A stretch of 64,000 nt of DNA from assembly GCF_001953635.1 (NCBI RefSeq), contig NZ_MEJH01000007.1, forward strand, positions 210,157 to 274,156, given 5' to 3'. The position numbers and the translations under genes were made by a program. A model generated the notes under the pieces. The model did not search any database, was not told where the DNA came from, and saw only the letters and a program-made list of their open reading frames with translations. The stretch is from Alteromonas abrolhosensis. GTDB lineage: Bacteria > Pseudomonadota > Gammaproteobacteria > Enterobacterales > Alteromonadaceae. Positions 10,135-19,348 of this stretch are shown here, piece by piece. The stretch's first letter is position 1. Each line of letters opens with the position of its first letter.

Positions 10135-11700
10135 TTACTTTACGTCAGGGAACTCAGCCTGAATAGCTAGAAAAGCGGGAAGGTCATCTAGCACGCATTG
10201 TACTAATTGAGGGTCAAAGTGTTTACCGCTTTCCTCTTTTAGCACCGCTTCGACTTTATCAATTGTCCACGCAGGCTTGTACGGTCTAGCATTTAATAAT
10301 GCATCAAACACGTCTACCAAGGTCGCTATGCGGCTTTTAATATCAATTTCTTCACCTTTAAGTCCATCCGGGTACCCTTTCCCATCCCAGCGTTCGTGAT
10401 GCTGTTTCGCAAGCATTGCCGCAAGTTGAATAGTCGGACGGCTGGAGTCTTGCAATATCTGATAGCCAAATTCGGCGTGCTGACGTATTTTGAATACTTC
10501 TTCTTCGGTTAACGGCGTTGTTTTTTGCAAAATAGATTTTGGAACGATAGAAGTACCGATATCATGAAGCGGCACAGCAAGGCGCAGCGCGTTAATATCT
10601 TGCTCATTTAGTCCGACTTTAGTCGCTAAAAGCTGCGCCATTTCAACCGTTCTTGTCAAGTTGTTAGAGGCATTCGATTCATGCTCTAACGCACGACCTA
10701 AGCGCTCAATTATTTCTTTTTGTGTTGCTTCAACATCAACGGTTTTAAGTACATTATCAAAAGCAAGCTGAACACTGTCTGAAAAGCGTTTCACCAGATG
10801 ACGATCGCTTTCCCCAATTCTTCTAGGCAACCCTGACAGGTACAAAAGTGCGCCATTGTGAGTCTTACTATTGCAATAAGCCACCACGTGATCTTCGGCA
10901 TAGACTATTTGTTTGTCGCGCATGGCTCTTGCACACAATGCGTATTCCTGAGCACTAATCGCGTCTTTTAAAGGCACCCCTTCCTTACTGGCGTACTCGC
11001 CGTTGCCAGCAAAAACATATAATTCGTCGTCACCCAGTTTGTTGTTGCTGGTGTTGATAGTACGCGATGTGGTTGCCACCGCAGTGGTAATGTAGGCAGC
11101 ATCCTTTGAACAGCCCAAAATAGATGCAAGCTGTTGAATAATACCCTGCATGAACTTTTCGAGGGAACGGGAGGAAAATAAATCTACAGACGCATCTATA
11201 ATTTTTTCAAGGCCGCGTCTATTTTCTTCGATGACAATAATATCTCGATAAGAGCGGAGGGCTGCAATGATAACAGTAAAAAGTTTTTGCGCGGTGAGTT
11301 CGGTTTTCGACTTGTAGTCGTTGATGTCGTAATTAATGATGACATCTTTTTCAGGAGCTTGGCCAGGTTGTCCGGTACGCAAAATAATACGCGTGAAATG
11401 ATTGTCTAATTCGTTACGAACATACTCCGCCACTTTAAGACCGGCGTCGTCAGTCTCCATAACAACATCAAGTAACACAACGGCGATATCATCATGGGTT
11501 TTGAAAATGGCCTTCGCTTCCTCTCCGCTATAGGCACTAACAAACTCAAGGGTTTTGCCATTTAAACTAAAGTCATTTAGCGCCAGCTTGGTAACGGCGT
11601 GTACTTCGGGTTCATCATCAACAATGAGTACTTTCCAGCTACCCAGATCATCTACTTCATTTTCATCGTCATCTTCTGCGAAAAGAAAGTCATCATTCAT
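10135..11700 (-). CDS. Response regulator with DUF3369-like middle and HD-GYP output domain
   Basis: 521-residue cytoplasmic regulator. A receiver domain (residues 20-145) has the acidic pair DD28-29 and phospho-acceptor Asp78 in VVLLDVVM. A middle sensor-like region (about 150-320) resembles DUF3369. The C-terminal HD-GYP domain has HDIG, HHERWDGKGYP and VDVFDALLNARPYK, so cyclic-di-GMP phosphodiesterase activity is plausible. The residue after HDIG is Thr where most HD-GYP proteins have Lys, followed by SIVP. Start placed at 11700 (MNDDFLFAEDDDEN) because AGGA sits 8 nt upstream; the longer frame adds 23 unlikely residues. It stands between prmC and sirB2, replacing sirB1, with its own terminator. 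No cognate sensor kinase is adjacent. Confidence 0.92.
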   Translation of the reverse strand: MNDDFLFAEDDDENEVDDLGSWKVLIVDDEPEVHAVTKLALNDFSLNGKTLEFVSAYSGEEAKAIFKTHDDIAVVLLDVVMETDDAGLKVAEYVRNELDNHFTRIILRTGQPGQAPEKDVIINYDINDYKSKTELTAQKLFTVIIAALRSYRDIIVIEENRRGLEKIIDASVDLFSSRSLEKFMQGIIQQLASILGCSKDAAYITTAVATTSRTINTSNNKLGDDELYVFAGNGEYASKEGVPLKDAISAQEYALCARAMRDKQIVYAEDHVVAYCNSKTHNGALLYLSGLPRRIGESDRHLVKRFSDSVQLAFDNVLKTVDVEATQKEIIERLGRALEHESNASNNLTRTVEMAQLLATKVGLNEQDINALRLAVPLHDIGTSIVPKSILQKTTPLTEEEVFKIRQHAEFGYQILQDSSRPTIQLAAMLAKQHHERWDGKGYPDGLKGEEIDIKSRIATLVDVFDALLNARPYKPAWTIDKVEAVLKEESGKHFDPQLVQCVLDDLPAFLAIQAEFPDVK

Positions 11701-11853
11701 CTGGTACGTCCTGTAGTGTAAGAGATTGTTTATTCTAGCGCTTTTTAGAGTGTGATAGTCGCTTACCAAATACTAATGTAAAACAGAATATTAGCAAGTT
11801 TGCAATTAAATTTTGATAACTACAGGAAAGATAATTTCTTTGAAGGTTGAAAA

Positions 11854-12693
11854 CTACTGCCACTGTCCTAGCGTTACGCGGTCATTGTCGCCGTAGTCTT
11901 TAATAGTTTTGACGTCTATAAATCCCGCATCTGCAAGCAAAGCGTTAACCGCTGCCCCTTGGTCAAAGCCGTGTTCGAATGCAAGTAAGGCACCTTTATT
12001 GAGATATTGCGGCGCGCTATTAATGATGTGTTTGATGTCGTCTAGACCATCACTGCCCGAGGTTAATGCTGTTTTAGGCTCAAAACGCACGTCACCCTCA
12101 TTAAGGTATGGACTGGATTCTTCTATGTAAGGTGGGTTTGAAACAATAATGTCAAAGGTTTGGCCTGCCAGTGCACTAAACCAGTCACTTTGCACAAAAT
12201 GCGCATTGGCTATGCTATTAGCTTGGGCATTGCGGGAAGCAAGCTTCACCGCCCCCGCTTGAAAGTCTACGCCAGTAACGGATGCTTCTGGCAGTTCGCT
12301 CGCTAATGCCAACGCAATAGCGCCCGTACCGGTTCCCAAATCACAGATTGATAAGGGTGCAGAGGATTGTTGATTTGCCCAATTAAGCACCTGCTCAACC
12401 AATACTTCAGTATCCGGTCGTGGAATTAATGTATCTGGCGAGGTAAACAGTGACAGGGTCCAGAAATCACGCTTGCCGATAATATACGCCACGGGCTCAC
12501 CCCGTTTACGCTTGGCCACATCCGCTTCAAATTGCGCTTTCTGGTCGGCATCCAAGGTTTTATCAGGCCATGTGAATAGATAAGTTTGTGACTTACCTAG
12601 AATGTTCGCCAACATGACTTTTGCATCAACAGAGGGTGACTCCCCACCCTCTAGTTGCTCAGCAGCCCATGCTAAGGCGTTGTCTATGCGCAT
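11854..12693 (-). CDS. prmC: Release factor glutamine methyltransferase
   Basis: Methylates the glutamine of the GGQ motif of release factors RF1 and RF2 using SAM. The 279-residue protein has an N-terminal helical RF-binding domain and a Rossmann methyltransferase with DLGTGTGAIALAL (SAM loop) and the catalytic SNPPYIEESS. It follows prfA, whose product is its substrate, with a 36-nt gap, in the conserved hemA-prfA-prmC order. Confidence 0.97.
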   Translation of the reverse strand: MRIDNALAWAAEQLEGGESPSVDAKVMLANILGKSQTYLFTWPDKTLDADQKAQFEADVAKRKRGEPVAYIIGKRDFWTLSLFTSPDTLIPRPDTEVLVEQVLNWANQQSSAPLSICDLGTGTGAIALALASELPEASVTGVDFQAGAVKLASRNAQANSIANAHFVQSDWFSALAGQTFDIIVSNPPYIEESSPYLNEGDVRFEPKTALTSGSDGLDDIKHIINSAPQYLNKGALLAFEHGFDQGAAVNALLADAGFIDVKTIKDYGDNDRVTLGQWQ

Positions 12694-12729
12694 TGTTTTT
12701 CTATAAACAGTTTGTGTAACAAGACAGCG

Positions 12730-13815
12730 TTATTCGTCAGACAGAGAGGCCAGTAGATCGGCCTGATGCTCTTGCAAAATTGGGTCGATAAGCTGCTTAA
12801 GGTCACCTTCCACCACTTCGTCTAAACGATAAATAGTCAGGTTGATACGGTGGTCGGTTACACGTCCCTGCGGGAAGTTATAAGTACGAATTCGCTCAGA
12901 GCGGTCACCGCTACCGACTAGGCTCTTACGAGTAGAAGCCTCTTCTGCTGCTCGCTTCTCTTCTTCAATCTGATTTAAGCGCGCTTGAAGTACCGACATC
13001 GCTTTCGCACGGTTTTTGTGCTGTGAACGCTCGTCCTGACATTCCACTACCAAGCCTGTTGGCAAGTGAGTAATACGAATAGCCGAGTCGGTTTTGTTAA
13101 CGTGCTGACCACCCGCACCTGATGCACGGAAGGTATCGATGCGAAGCTCTGCAGGATTAATTTCAATTGCCTGCGACTCTGGAATTTCTGGTAATACCGC
13201 CACGGTACATGCCGAGGTATGGATACGGCCTTGTGATTCGGTTTCTGGTACACGCTGTACGCGGTGACCGCCCGACTCGAATTTCAATACGCCGTACACG
13301 CCATCGCCGCTAACATTCGCAATGACTTCTTTATAACCGCCGTGCTCACCTTCATTGGCGTTAACCAACTCTACGCGCCAGCCACGACTTTCGGCATAAC
13401 GGCTGTACATGCGGAACAAGTCACCTGCGAATATTGCCGCTTCGTCACCACCCGCACCAGCGCGAATTTCCAAGAAACAGTTGTTATCATCGTTAGGATC
13501 TTTAGGCAGAAGTAAAACCTGAAGCTCAGTTTCAAGGCGCTCAATTTCCGCCTTGGCTTCTTTCATCTCTTCCTGTGCCATCTCGCGCATTTCGGCGTCG
13601 TCTTCATTCAGCATTTCCTGCGCTGAAGCCAAGTTTTCTTGTGCTTGCTGATAAGCATTAAAGCCTGCCACTACATCTTCTAGCTGACTGAACTCTTTTG
13701 ACAAGTTGCGAAACTTATCCTGATCGCCGATAACTCCAGGGTCGCCTAACAACGCCTGAACTTCTTCGAAACGCTCGACTAAGTGTTCGAGTTTCCTAAC
13801 TACCGACTCTTTCAT
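12730..13815 (-). CDS. prfA: Peptide chain release factor 1
   Basis: Recognises UAA and UAG stop codons and triggers peptide release. 361 residues, as in E. coli. The peptidyl-hydrolysis motif GGQ is in [14 protein letters not shown], and the codon-recognising tripeptide is PET in [14 protein letters not shown] (E. coli has PAT there). A long N-terminal helical region precedes them. It lies 15 nt after hemA and before prmC, whose product methylates the GGQ glutamine. Confidence 0.98.
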   Translation of the reverse strand: MKESVVRKLEHLVERFEEVQALLGDPGVIGDQDKFRNLSKEFSQLEDVVAGFNAYQQAQENLASAQEMLNEDDAEMREMAQEEMKEAKAEIERLETELQVLLLPKDPNDDNNCFLEIRAGAGGDEAAIFAGDLFRMYSRYAESRGWRVELVNANEGEHGGYKEVIANVSGDGVYGVLKFESGGHRVQRVPETESQGRIHTSACTVAVLPEIPESQAIEINPAELRIDTFRASGAGGQHVNKTDSAIRITHLPTGLVVECQDERSQHKNRAKAMSVLQARLNQIEEEKRAAEEASTRKSLVGSGDRSERIRTYNFPQGRVTDHRINLTIYRLDEVVEGDLKQLIDPILQEHQADLLASLSDE

Positions 13816-13830
13816 ATGCTTTTTATTACC

Positions 13831-15105
13831 TTATTTATTATCGTCTGACGAAAAGTCAGATAAATCTAATGCCTGTCCCATCCATCGGCTTAACGCCGGG
13901 TCATCGTGCATGGCAGCCTCGCGTAACGCTAAGGTAGTTGGGTGCAATAGCGTATTGGTTAATTTATACGCCATTTCTTCTAATACCGTTTCGGCATTTT
14001 TACCTTCTGCCAATTGCGCTTTGGCTTTTTCCACAATATCGTCACGCTGTGCCATGCCTTTCTGGCGATACTGTCTAACTAAATCAATCGATTGCTGAGA
14101 CTGCTTCCACGTCATGTAGTCGCTAGCTTGCTTGTCGATGAGCTTTTCTGCTTCTTTTGCTGCTTGCTCGCGGTTTTCTAAATTCTTCTGAACAATATGC
14201 TGCAAATCATCAACGGTATAAAGATAGGCATCGCCTAGCTCGTTAACCTCTGATTCGATATCTCGTGGTACTGCAAGGTCAACCAAAAACATCGGCATGT
14301 TTTTGCGCTGTTTAAGGGCTTTCTCAACCATGCCCTTGCCTATTAAAGGCAGTTGGCTTGCGGTAGAGCTTATCACGATATCGAAGTCTTTTAAGTGCTC
14401 TGGCACCTGCGATAAGGTAAACACACTCGCATCTAATGTTTCGGCTAAGGCCTCTGCGCGGGCTACGGTTCTATTCGCCACCGCCAAACAGCTCACGCCC
14501 TGCTCTTTCAAGTGTTGGGCAACTAGCTCTATGGTCTCGCCAGCTCCCACTAGTAACACTGAACGCTTGGGTAGCTCAGCAAAAATATGTTTTGCCAGCT
14601 GCACGGCTGCATAAGCCACGCTTACCGCGTTTGCACCTATATCTGTTTCACTGCGAACTCGTTTCGCCACTGAAAACGTATGTTGAAACAGCTTATCAAA
14701 TTCGCTGCTCACCATACCTGAGTGTTTTGCATCGCCAAACGCCTGCTTCACCTGACCCAAGATTTGAGGCTCACCTAAAATCAGTGAATCAAGCCCGCTG
14801 GCTACACGCATTATATGCTTTACCGCTTCATCTTGCGCGAGCACATAGCTGTTATTGGCAATCTCTTCTACATCTAAATGATGGAAGTCACTTAACCATT
14901 GTAGAAGCTTTTGGCCCGTATCGTCTTGAGTATTGACGTATAGCTCAGTGCGGTTACAGGTCGATACGATGACAGACTCTTCTACCCCTTCCAGCTTTTT
15001 TAAACTCGCAAGCGCTTCCACCAGAGAATCTGGTGTAAAGGCCACTTTTTCACGAAGTGCTACTGGTGCTGTTTTGTGGTTAATACCGAGGGCGAGTAAA
15101 GTCAT
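13831..15105 (-). CDS. hemA: Glutamyl-tRNA reductase
   Basis: Reduces Glu-tRNA(Glu) to glutamate-1-semialdehyde, the first committed step of C5 haem synthesis. The 424-residue form starting MTLLALGINHKTAPVALREK has the catalytic cysteine in STCNRTELY, the GEPQILGQVK segment and an NADPH-binding VLLVGAGETIELVAQHL region, then a C-terminal dimerisation helix. The ATG at 15105 matches known HemA starts; the frame extends 16 residues further upstream without support. First gene of hemA-prfA-prmC and divergent from lolB, as in E. coli. Confidence 0.96.
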   Translation of the reverse strand: MTLLALGINHKTAPVALREKVAFTPDSLVEALASLKKLEGVEESVIVSTCNRTELYVNTQDDTGQKLLQWLSDFHHLDVEEIANNSYVLAQDEAVKHIMRVASGLDSLILGEPQILGQVKQAFGDAKHSGMVSSEFDKLFQHTFSVAKRVRSETDIGANAVSVAYAAVQLAKHIFAELPKRSVLLVGAGETIELVAQHLKEQGVSCLAVANRTVARAEALAETLDASVFTLSQVPEHLKDFDIVISSTASQLPLIGKGMVEKALKQRKNMPMFLVDLAVPRDIESEVNELGDAYLYTVDDLQHIVQKNLENREQAAKEAEKLIDKQASDYMTWKQSQQSIDLVRQYRQKGMAQRDDIVEKAKAQLAEGKNAETVLEEMAYKLTNTLLHPTTLALREAAMHDDPALSRWMGQALDLSDFSSDDNK

Positions 15106-15236
15106 TAAAATCTGTGCTGGCAACGTCGGAGCGGCATTGTACGAAAAACCCAAAATGATTGAAAGTGTTGGTGAAACTGTGTTCCCATAATGTCATAGCT
15201 AAATATGTTTTATTTTTATACAGGTAACACGCCTTA

Positions 15237-15863
15237 ATGATTCGCTTAACTACCCTACTGTTGACCTTTTGCTTTATATTAAGTGCATGTACAACCGCTC
15301 CCAAAGGCCCAGAAAACGCGGTAAACCTTACGGCTCAACTTGAAAAGGTTGCTGAAGTTCACCAGTGGCAAATGCGCGGAAAAATTGCATTTCGCCAAGG
15401 AAAGGAAGCGGCTAGTCTTAATTTAGTCTGGAAAAACGATTCCGGTGATTTTGATTTCCGATTAACCAATTTTTTAGGGGTAAGTCTGGTTAACCTTAAT
15501 GTTACCCAGCAACAGTCAGTATTAGAAGCGGATGGCGAAACGTACGTTGATGCCCTACCTGAACCACTTATTTACCAGATTACGGGAATGGTAATTCCGG
15601 TGGAATCACTGTTGTCTTGGGTAAAAGGACTACCGCTGGACGGTGATAAATTCACCCTAACTGAAAAAGGGTTGGTTGATACCCTTGAAAGCTATTGCCA
15701 AGGATGTCGAAATTGGCAAGTTGCTTATGGTAACTACGGCAGTGTTGAGCTAGATGATGGCACATCTGTATGGCTGCCTCACAGCATAACGCTTACTCAA
15801 AACGAAACGCCGGATATGCCTCAAACTCAGCTTAAAATTAAAATTTATCAGTGGACCCTGTAG
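15237..15863 (+). CDS. lolB: Outer-membrane lipoprotein insertion protein LolB
   Basis: Accepts lipoproteins from LolA and inserts them in the outer membrane; itself a lipoprotein. 208 residues with a signal peptide ending in the lipobox LSAC (Cys17-18), followed by the LolB-type beta-barrel with WQMRGKIAFR and FRLTNFLGVSLV. It is divergent from hemA and overlaps ispE by 13 nt, the gene order of E. coli lolB-ispE-prs. Confidence 0.94.
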   Translation: MIRLTTLLLTFCFILSACTTAPKGPENAVNLTAQLEKVAEVHQWQMRGKIAFRQGKEAASLNLVWKNDSGDFDFRLTNFLGVSLVNLNVTQQQSVLEADGETYVDALPEPLIYQITGMVIPVESLLSWVKGLPLDGDKFTLTEKGLVDTLESYCQGCRNWQVAYGNYGSVELDDGTSVWLPHSITLTQNETPDMPQTQLKIKIYQWTL

Positions 15864-16729
15864 TGAACTCATCTGTTTCTAAACAAAAAGATTGGTGGCC
15901 TTCCCCCGCTAAACTGAATCTTTTCTTACATATTCTTGGCCGCTACGACAACGGCTATCACCAGCTCCAAAGCCTGTTTCAAATGCTGGATTACGGCGAT
16001 GCACTCGCCTTTGACATAAGCACAGACGACACAACCATACGCATGGAAACCCCACTGGAAGGGGTACCAGACGATGACAATTTAATTGTAAAAGCAGCGC
16101 GACTACTGGCAACAAAAACAAAATGTAATAAAGGTGCCGTTATTTCGTTAGACAAACGCCTTCCTATGGGGGGCGGCATCGGCGGCGGGTCATCGAACGC
16201 AGCAACCACGTTAGTGGCGCTTAATCACCTATGGAACACAGAGCTAAGTGAAGATGAACTGGCTGAGCTCGGGCTAGCTTTAGGCGCTGACGTACCTATT
16301 TTTGTGCGAGGTCTAACAGCGTTTGCAGGAGGCGTTGGAGAAGACATAACCCCAGCACCTCAGCAAGAACAGTATTTTCTTGTGGCGAACCCAAATGTTC
16401 ACGTAAGTACAGCTGAGGTATTTACTTCGCCGGATTTGCCCAGAAATACACCAGCGATTCGTTGGGAAGACTACAAATTTGAAAAAACTTGGAATGATTG
16501 TCAGCAATTAGTCGCGAATCGCTATCCTGAAGTTGCAAAATTATTACAGTGGTTGGTACACTACGCACCGTCGCGAATGACGGGCACAGGTGCATGCGTG
16601 TTTGCCACTTTTTCTGACTACACTTTAGCCGAGCAAGTTAGGGCTCAAATGCCTGAATCTTGGCAGAGTTTTGTCGCAAAAGGTGTGAATCGCTCACCAC
16701 TATTAGACAAATTAGAACAACAAAAATAG
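15851..16729 (+). CDS. ispE: 4-diphosphocytidyl-2-C-methyl-D-erythritol kinase
   Basis: ATP-dependent kinase of the MEP isoprenoid pathway. The GHMP-kinase signature is visible as PMGGGIGGGSSNAATTLV, preceded by WPSPAKLNLFLHILGRYDNGYH, and the C-terminal motif RMTGTGACVF is intact. About 290 residues. Two GTG codons are possible starts: 15851, inside lolB, or 15863, whose G is the last base of the lolB TAG. Either way translation is probably coupled to lolB. Confidence 0.95.
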   Translation: MDPVVNSSVSKQKDWWPSPAKLNLFLHILGRYDNGYHQLQSLFQMLDYGDALAFDISTDDTTIRMETPLEGVPDDDNLIVKAARLLATKTKCNKGAVISLDKRLPMGGGIGGGSSNAATTLVALNHLWNTELSEDELAELGLALGADVPIFVRGLTAFAGGVGEDITPAPQQEQYFLVANPNVHVSTAEVFTSPDLPRNTPAIRWEDYKFEKTWNDCQQLVANRYPEVAKLLQWLVHYAPSRMTGTGACVFATFSDYTLAEQVRAQMPESWQSFVAKGVNRSPLLDKLEQQK

Positions 16730-16762
16730 CGTGTACGCCACATCGGACAAGAACTTAAAAAT

Positions 16763-16838
16763 TGGGGTATAGCCAAGTTGGTAAGGCAGCGGGTTTTGAT
16801 CCCGCCATTCGTAGGTTCGAGTCCTGCTACCCCAGCCA
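16763..16838 (+). tRNA. tRNA-Gln (anticodon TTG)
   Basis: Acceptor stem TGGGGTA/TACCCCA (16763-16769 and 16828-16834), G discriminator, encoded CCA at 16836-16838, anticodon TTG in a GCGGG/CCCGC stem. It lies between ispE and prs. It differs from the three Gln tRNAs of the later cluster by a compensatory pair in the T stem (G-C here, A-T there). Confidence 0.97.
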
Positions 16839-16871
16839 AACCTCTTTTATCAACGCACTGAGGAACCACTT

Positions 16872-17819
16872 GTGCCAGATATGAAGCTCTTTGCAGGTAA
16901 TGCCGTACCAGAACTTGCCCAGAAAGTTGCCGATCGCCTCTACACCAAACTTGGAAATGCCAAAGTTGGCCGTTTCAGTGACGGTGAAATCAGCGTAGAA
17001 ATTCATGAAAACGTCCGTGGCTCGGACGTTTTTATTATCCAGTCTACGTGTGCGCCTACTAACGATAACCTTATGGAACTTATTGTGATGATCGACGCAC
17101 TACGTCGCGCATCAGCTGGTCGTATTACAGCAGTAATTCCTTACTTTGGTTATGCACGTCAAGACCGTCGTGTTCGTTCAGCTAGGGTGCCAATTACTGC
17201 GAAAGTAGTTGCTGACTTCCTGTCTAACGTTGGTGTTGACCGCGTACTTACTATCGACCTACATGCCGAACAGATTCAAGGTTTCTTTGATGTTCCAGTG
17301 GATAACGCATTCGGTACTCCTATCCTTCTTGCTGACATGGTAAGACGTGACTTTGCCGACCCTGTAGTCGTTTCTCCTGATATTGGCGGTGTTGTACGTG
17401 CTCGTGCTACTGCGAAACTACTTAACGACACCGACCTTGCCATTATCGATAAGCGTCGCCCTAAAGCGAACGTGGCTCAAGTAATGAACATCATTGGTGA
17501 CGTAAAAGACAGAGACTGCATCATTGTCGATGACATGATTGATACAGGCGGCACACTTGCAAAAGCAGCCGAAGCCCTTAAAGCACATGGCGCGCGCCGT
17601 GTTTATGCTTACGCGACTCACGCTATCTTCTCAGGTAACGCTGCAAATAATCTTAAAGAGTCTGTTATTGACGAAATTATCGTTACCGACTCTATCCCAT
17701 TAAGTGCAGAGATGAAGCAAATTGGAAAAGTAAAACAGCTTACTTTATCTGAGATGCTTGCTGAAACTATTCGTCGCATCAGCAACGAAGAGTCTATTTC
17801 AGCAATGTTTGAGTACTAA
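16872..17819 (+). CDS. prs: Ribose-phosphate pyrophosphokinase (PRPP synthetase)
   Basis: Makes PRPP from ribose 5-phosphate and ATP for nucleotide, His, Trp and NAD synthesis. The 315-residue sequence is nearly collinear with E. coli Prs: [19 protein letters not shown], the flexible loop with [26 protein letters not shown] and the PRPP loop [13 protein letters not shown]. It starts with GTG at 16872 ([10 protein letters not shown]), as in E. coli, with GAGGA 7 nt upstream. It follows ispE and a tRNA-Gln gene. Confidence 0.98.
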   Translation: MPDMKLFAGNAVPELAQKVADRLYTKLGNAKVGRFSDGEISVEIHENVRGSDVFIIQSTCAPTNDNLMELIVMIDALRRASAGRITAVIPYFGYARQDRRVRSARVPITAKVVADFLSNVGVDRVLTIDLHAEQIQGFFDVPVDNAFGTPILLADMVRRDFADPVVVSPDIGGVVRARATAKLLNDTDLAIIDKRRPKANVAQVMNIIGDVKDRDCIIVDDMIDTGGTLAKAAEALKAHGARRVYAYATHAIFSGNAANNLKESVIDEIIVTDSIPLSAEMKQIGKVKQLTLSEMLAETIRRISNEESISAMFEY

Positions 17820-17830
17820 CTCGCACTAAA

Positions 17831-17880
17831 AAGCGAGTGAGACAATGTCTTTCAATAGCATTGTTTCACTCGCTTCTTTT
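17831..17880 (+). terminator. Strong rho-independent terminator after prs
   Basis: 17831-17847 pairs with 17859-17875 (17 positions with one G-T wobble), followed by CTTTT. It begins 12 nt after the prs stop codon. Confidence 0.9.
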
Positions 17881-17894
17881 ATAAGAAATATTGA

Positions 17895-18203
17895 TTAATT
17901 ATCAATTTCGTCTTCTTCATCGTCTTCGGGCATGTCTACGTCTACAACAGGCACTTCAACTTCTTTAGTCTCTGTTCTCACATCAACATCTACCGTATCC
18001 ACGTCATACTCAGGCAACTCACCGCCCTCAACGTCAATATCTGGCATTTTGCCGTCATCGGTTTTCTTTACTTCATATTCAGGTAGTTCGCCAGACTCCA
18101 CGTCGACATCAGGCATTTCACCATCATCGGTCTTATTTACGTCACATGCACTTGCCGCTAGTGCTAGGCTCGATACTGCAAGAATTTTAGTTAAATGCTT
18201 CAT
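17895..18203 (-). CDS. Acidic repeat lipoprotein of unknown function
   Basis: 102-residue protein with a signal peptide and lipobox LAASAC, so probably a lipid-anchored periplasmic or surface protein. The mature part is extremely acidic and contains two tandem copies of a 23-residue unit of the form KTDDGxMPDxDVExGELPEY, then a valine/aspartate-rich tail ending EDDEEDEIDN. There is a good Shine-Dalgarno (AAGGAGAG). No enzymatic motif is present; the charge pattern could suit cation binding, but this is a guess. It is convergent with prs. Confidence 0.8.
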   Translation of the reverse strand: MKHLTKILAVSSLALAASACDVNKTDDGEMPDVDVESGELPEYEVKKTDDGKMPDIDVEGGELPEYDVDTVDVDVRTETKEVEVPVVDVDMPEDDEEDEIDN

Positions 18204-18806
18204 TTTCTCTCCTTAAAAACGTTGCTTTGGATAACCCTAGTTAAAGGTATATTTGATATGTACGACATCAACTTCGGATTAATCGTAGGTAACCCTATCG
18301 GTGTCATTACATAAACCATCGTGAATGTAGCAGGGTCTATGCCAATCTCTTTCCCGAATTCAACTACCGCAAAATACTAAAAATGTTATACCGCCTCGCT
18401 CAGTGTAATTAATTGAGAAAATGTGCAAAATAATGCCGCGAACAATAAGTTCAAAAAGCATCTAAATTTCAGCCACTTATTAAAGGTATAGTTAAACGTA
18501 TTTTTAGAATCAGTTAGTAGAGCGCCTTTTTATAGCGGTAAATACATGCGGCTTTATTCAAGCGTATCCTTGTCTCGTTAAGAGAATTCGTAAACTTTAC
18601 TTCTATCTTTTATAAGCGCGATTTTCTGCTGTAGTGTAAAAAAAATGTATACGATTCTGTGTTTTTTGTAGAAATTACTTAAACGGCATGGAAGACTGTT
18701 TTTTGGGAAAAGAGTTAATGGGCAGTAACACTGTTTAAATTGTGATTTACTGTTTTTTCAGCGCTAATGTTATGACCCTATACTCATTTGATAGAGGAAT
18801 AAAAGA
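18204..18806. other. 603-bp AT-rich intergenic region
   Basis: No ORF or RNA gene I can support. The decamer TTAAAGGTAT occurs twice (18241 and 18480), each followed by a related AT-rich stretch. The region lies upstream of two divergently transcribed lipoprotein genes and so should hold both promoters. Confidence 0.6.
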
Positions 18807-19262
18807 ATGAAAAACAATCGACTAAAACTAGCACTTATATTCACTTCTGCACTTACACTTATCGCTTGCTCTTCAGAAGAAGAGAATAAGGACGTCACAA
18901 TGGTAGATAAAGAAAAGCAAATACAGTCTGAGACAGAGTCTATGCCAAAAGAACTGGTCGCTGAGCCTGTTACTCAAGCCGAAGCAGTAGAAGATAATGC
19001 AAAAGGCGAAGTGACCATGAAGGGCAGTATTATTTATAAAGACCTCGAAGGCGGTTTTTACGCTTTTATTGCTGAAAACGGCGACCGCTATACGCTACAT
19101 GGCCTAGACGAAACCTATCAAAAGAACGGACTCATCGTTGAAGTAAAAGGCACCCCTAAGCCTGACATGATGACGTTCACTCAGTTCGGCACAGTGCTTC
19201 AGGTGACAAGCGTTAAGGTGCTTGATACCAGTAAGGTGATTGATAATTTACAAACACAATGA
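18807..19262 (+). CDS. Small lipoprotein with OB-like C-terminal domain
   Basis: 151 residues with a signal peptide and lipobox LIAC (Cys21), a glutamate-rich linker (about 22-68), and a compact beta-rich domain (about 69-145) that looks like a small beta-barrel of the bacterial OB-fold type, with GSIIYKDLEGGFYAFIAENG and LIVEVKGTPKPDMMT. I do not recognise a specific family. GAGGA lies 9 nt upstream of the ATG. Divergent from the acidic repeat lipoprotein across the 603-bp gap. Confidence 0.75.
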   Translation: MKNNRLKLALIFTSALTLIACSSEEENKDVTMVDKEKQIQSETESMPKELVAEPVTQAEAVEDNAKGEVTMKGSIIYKDLEGGFYAFIAENGDRYTLHGLDETYQKNGLIVEVKGTPKPDMMTFTQFGTVLQVTSVKVLDTSKVIDNLQTQ

Positions 19263-19348
19263 TCAAGATTTTAGTGTGGAATGTAGCAATTAAAACATTT
19301 TGCTTTCGTGCTACTAGTGCAATTAAGCACTAAAAAGGAGGATTATTG

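Noticed and set aside
17932..18216. Plus-strand Ser/Thr-rich ORF over the acidic lipoprotein gene
   Set aside because: It is the antisense shadow of the GAY-rich (Asp) repeat gene; the minus-strand frame has a signal peptide, lipobox and Shine-Dalgarno.
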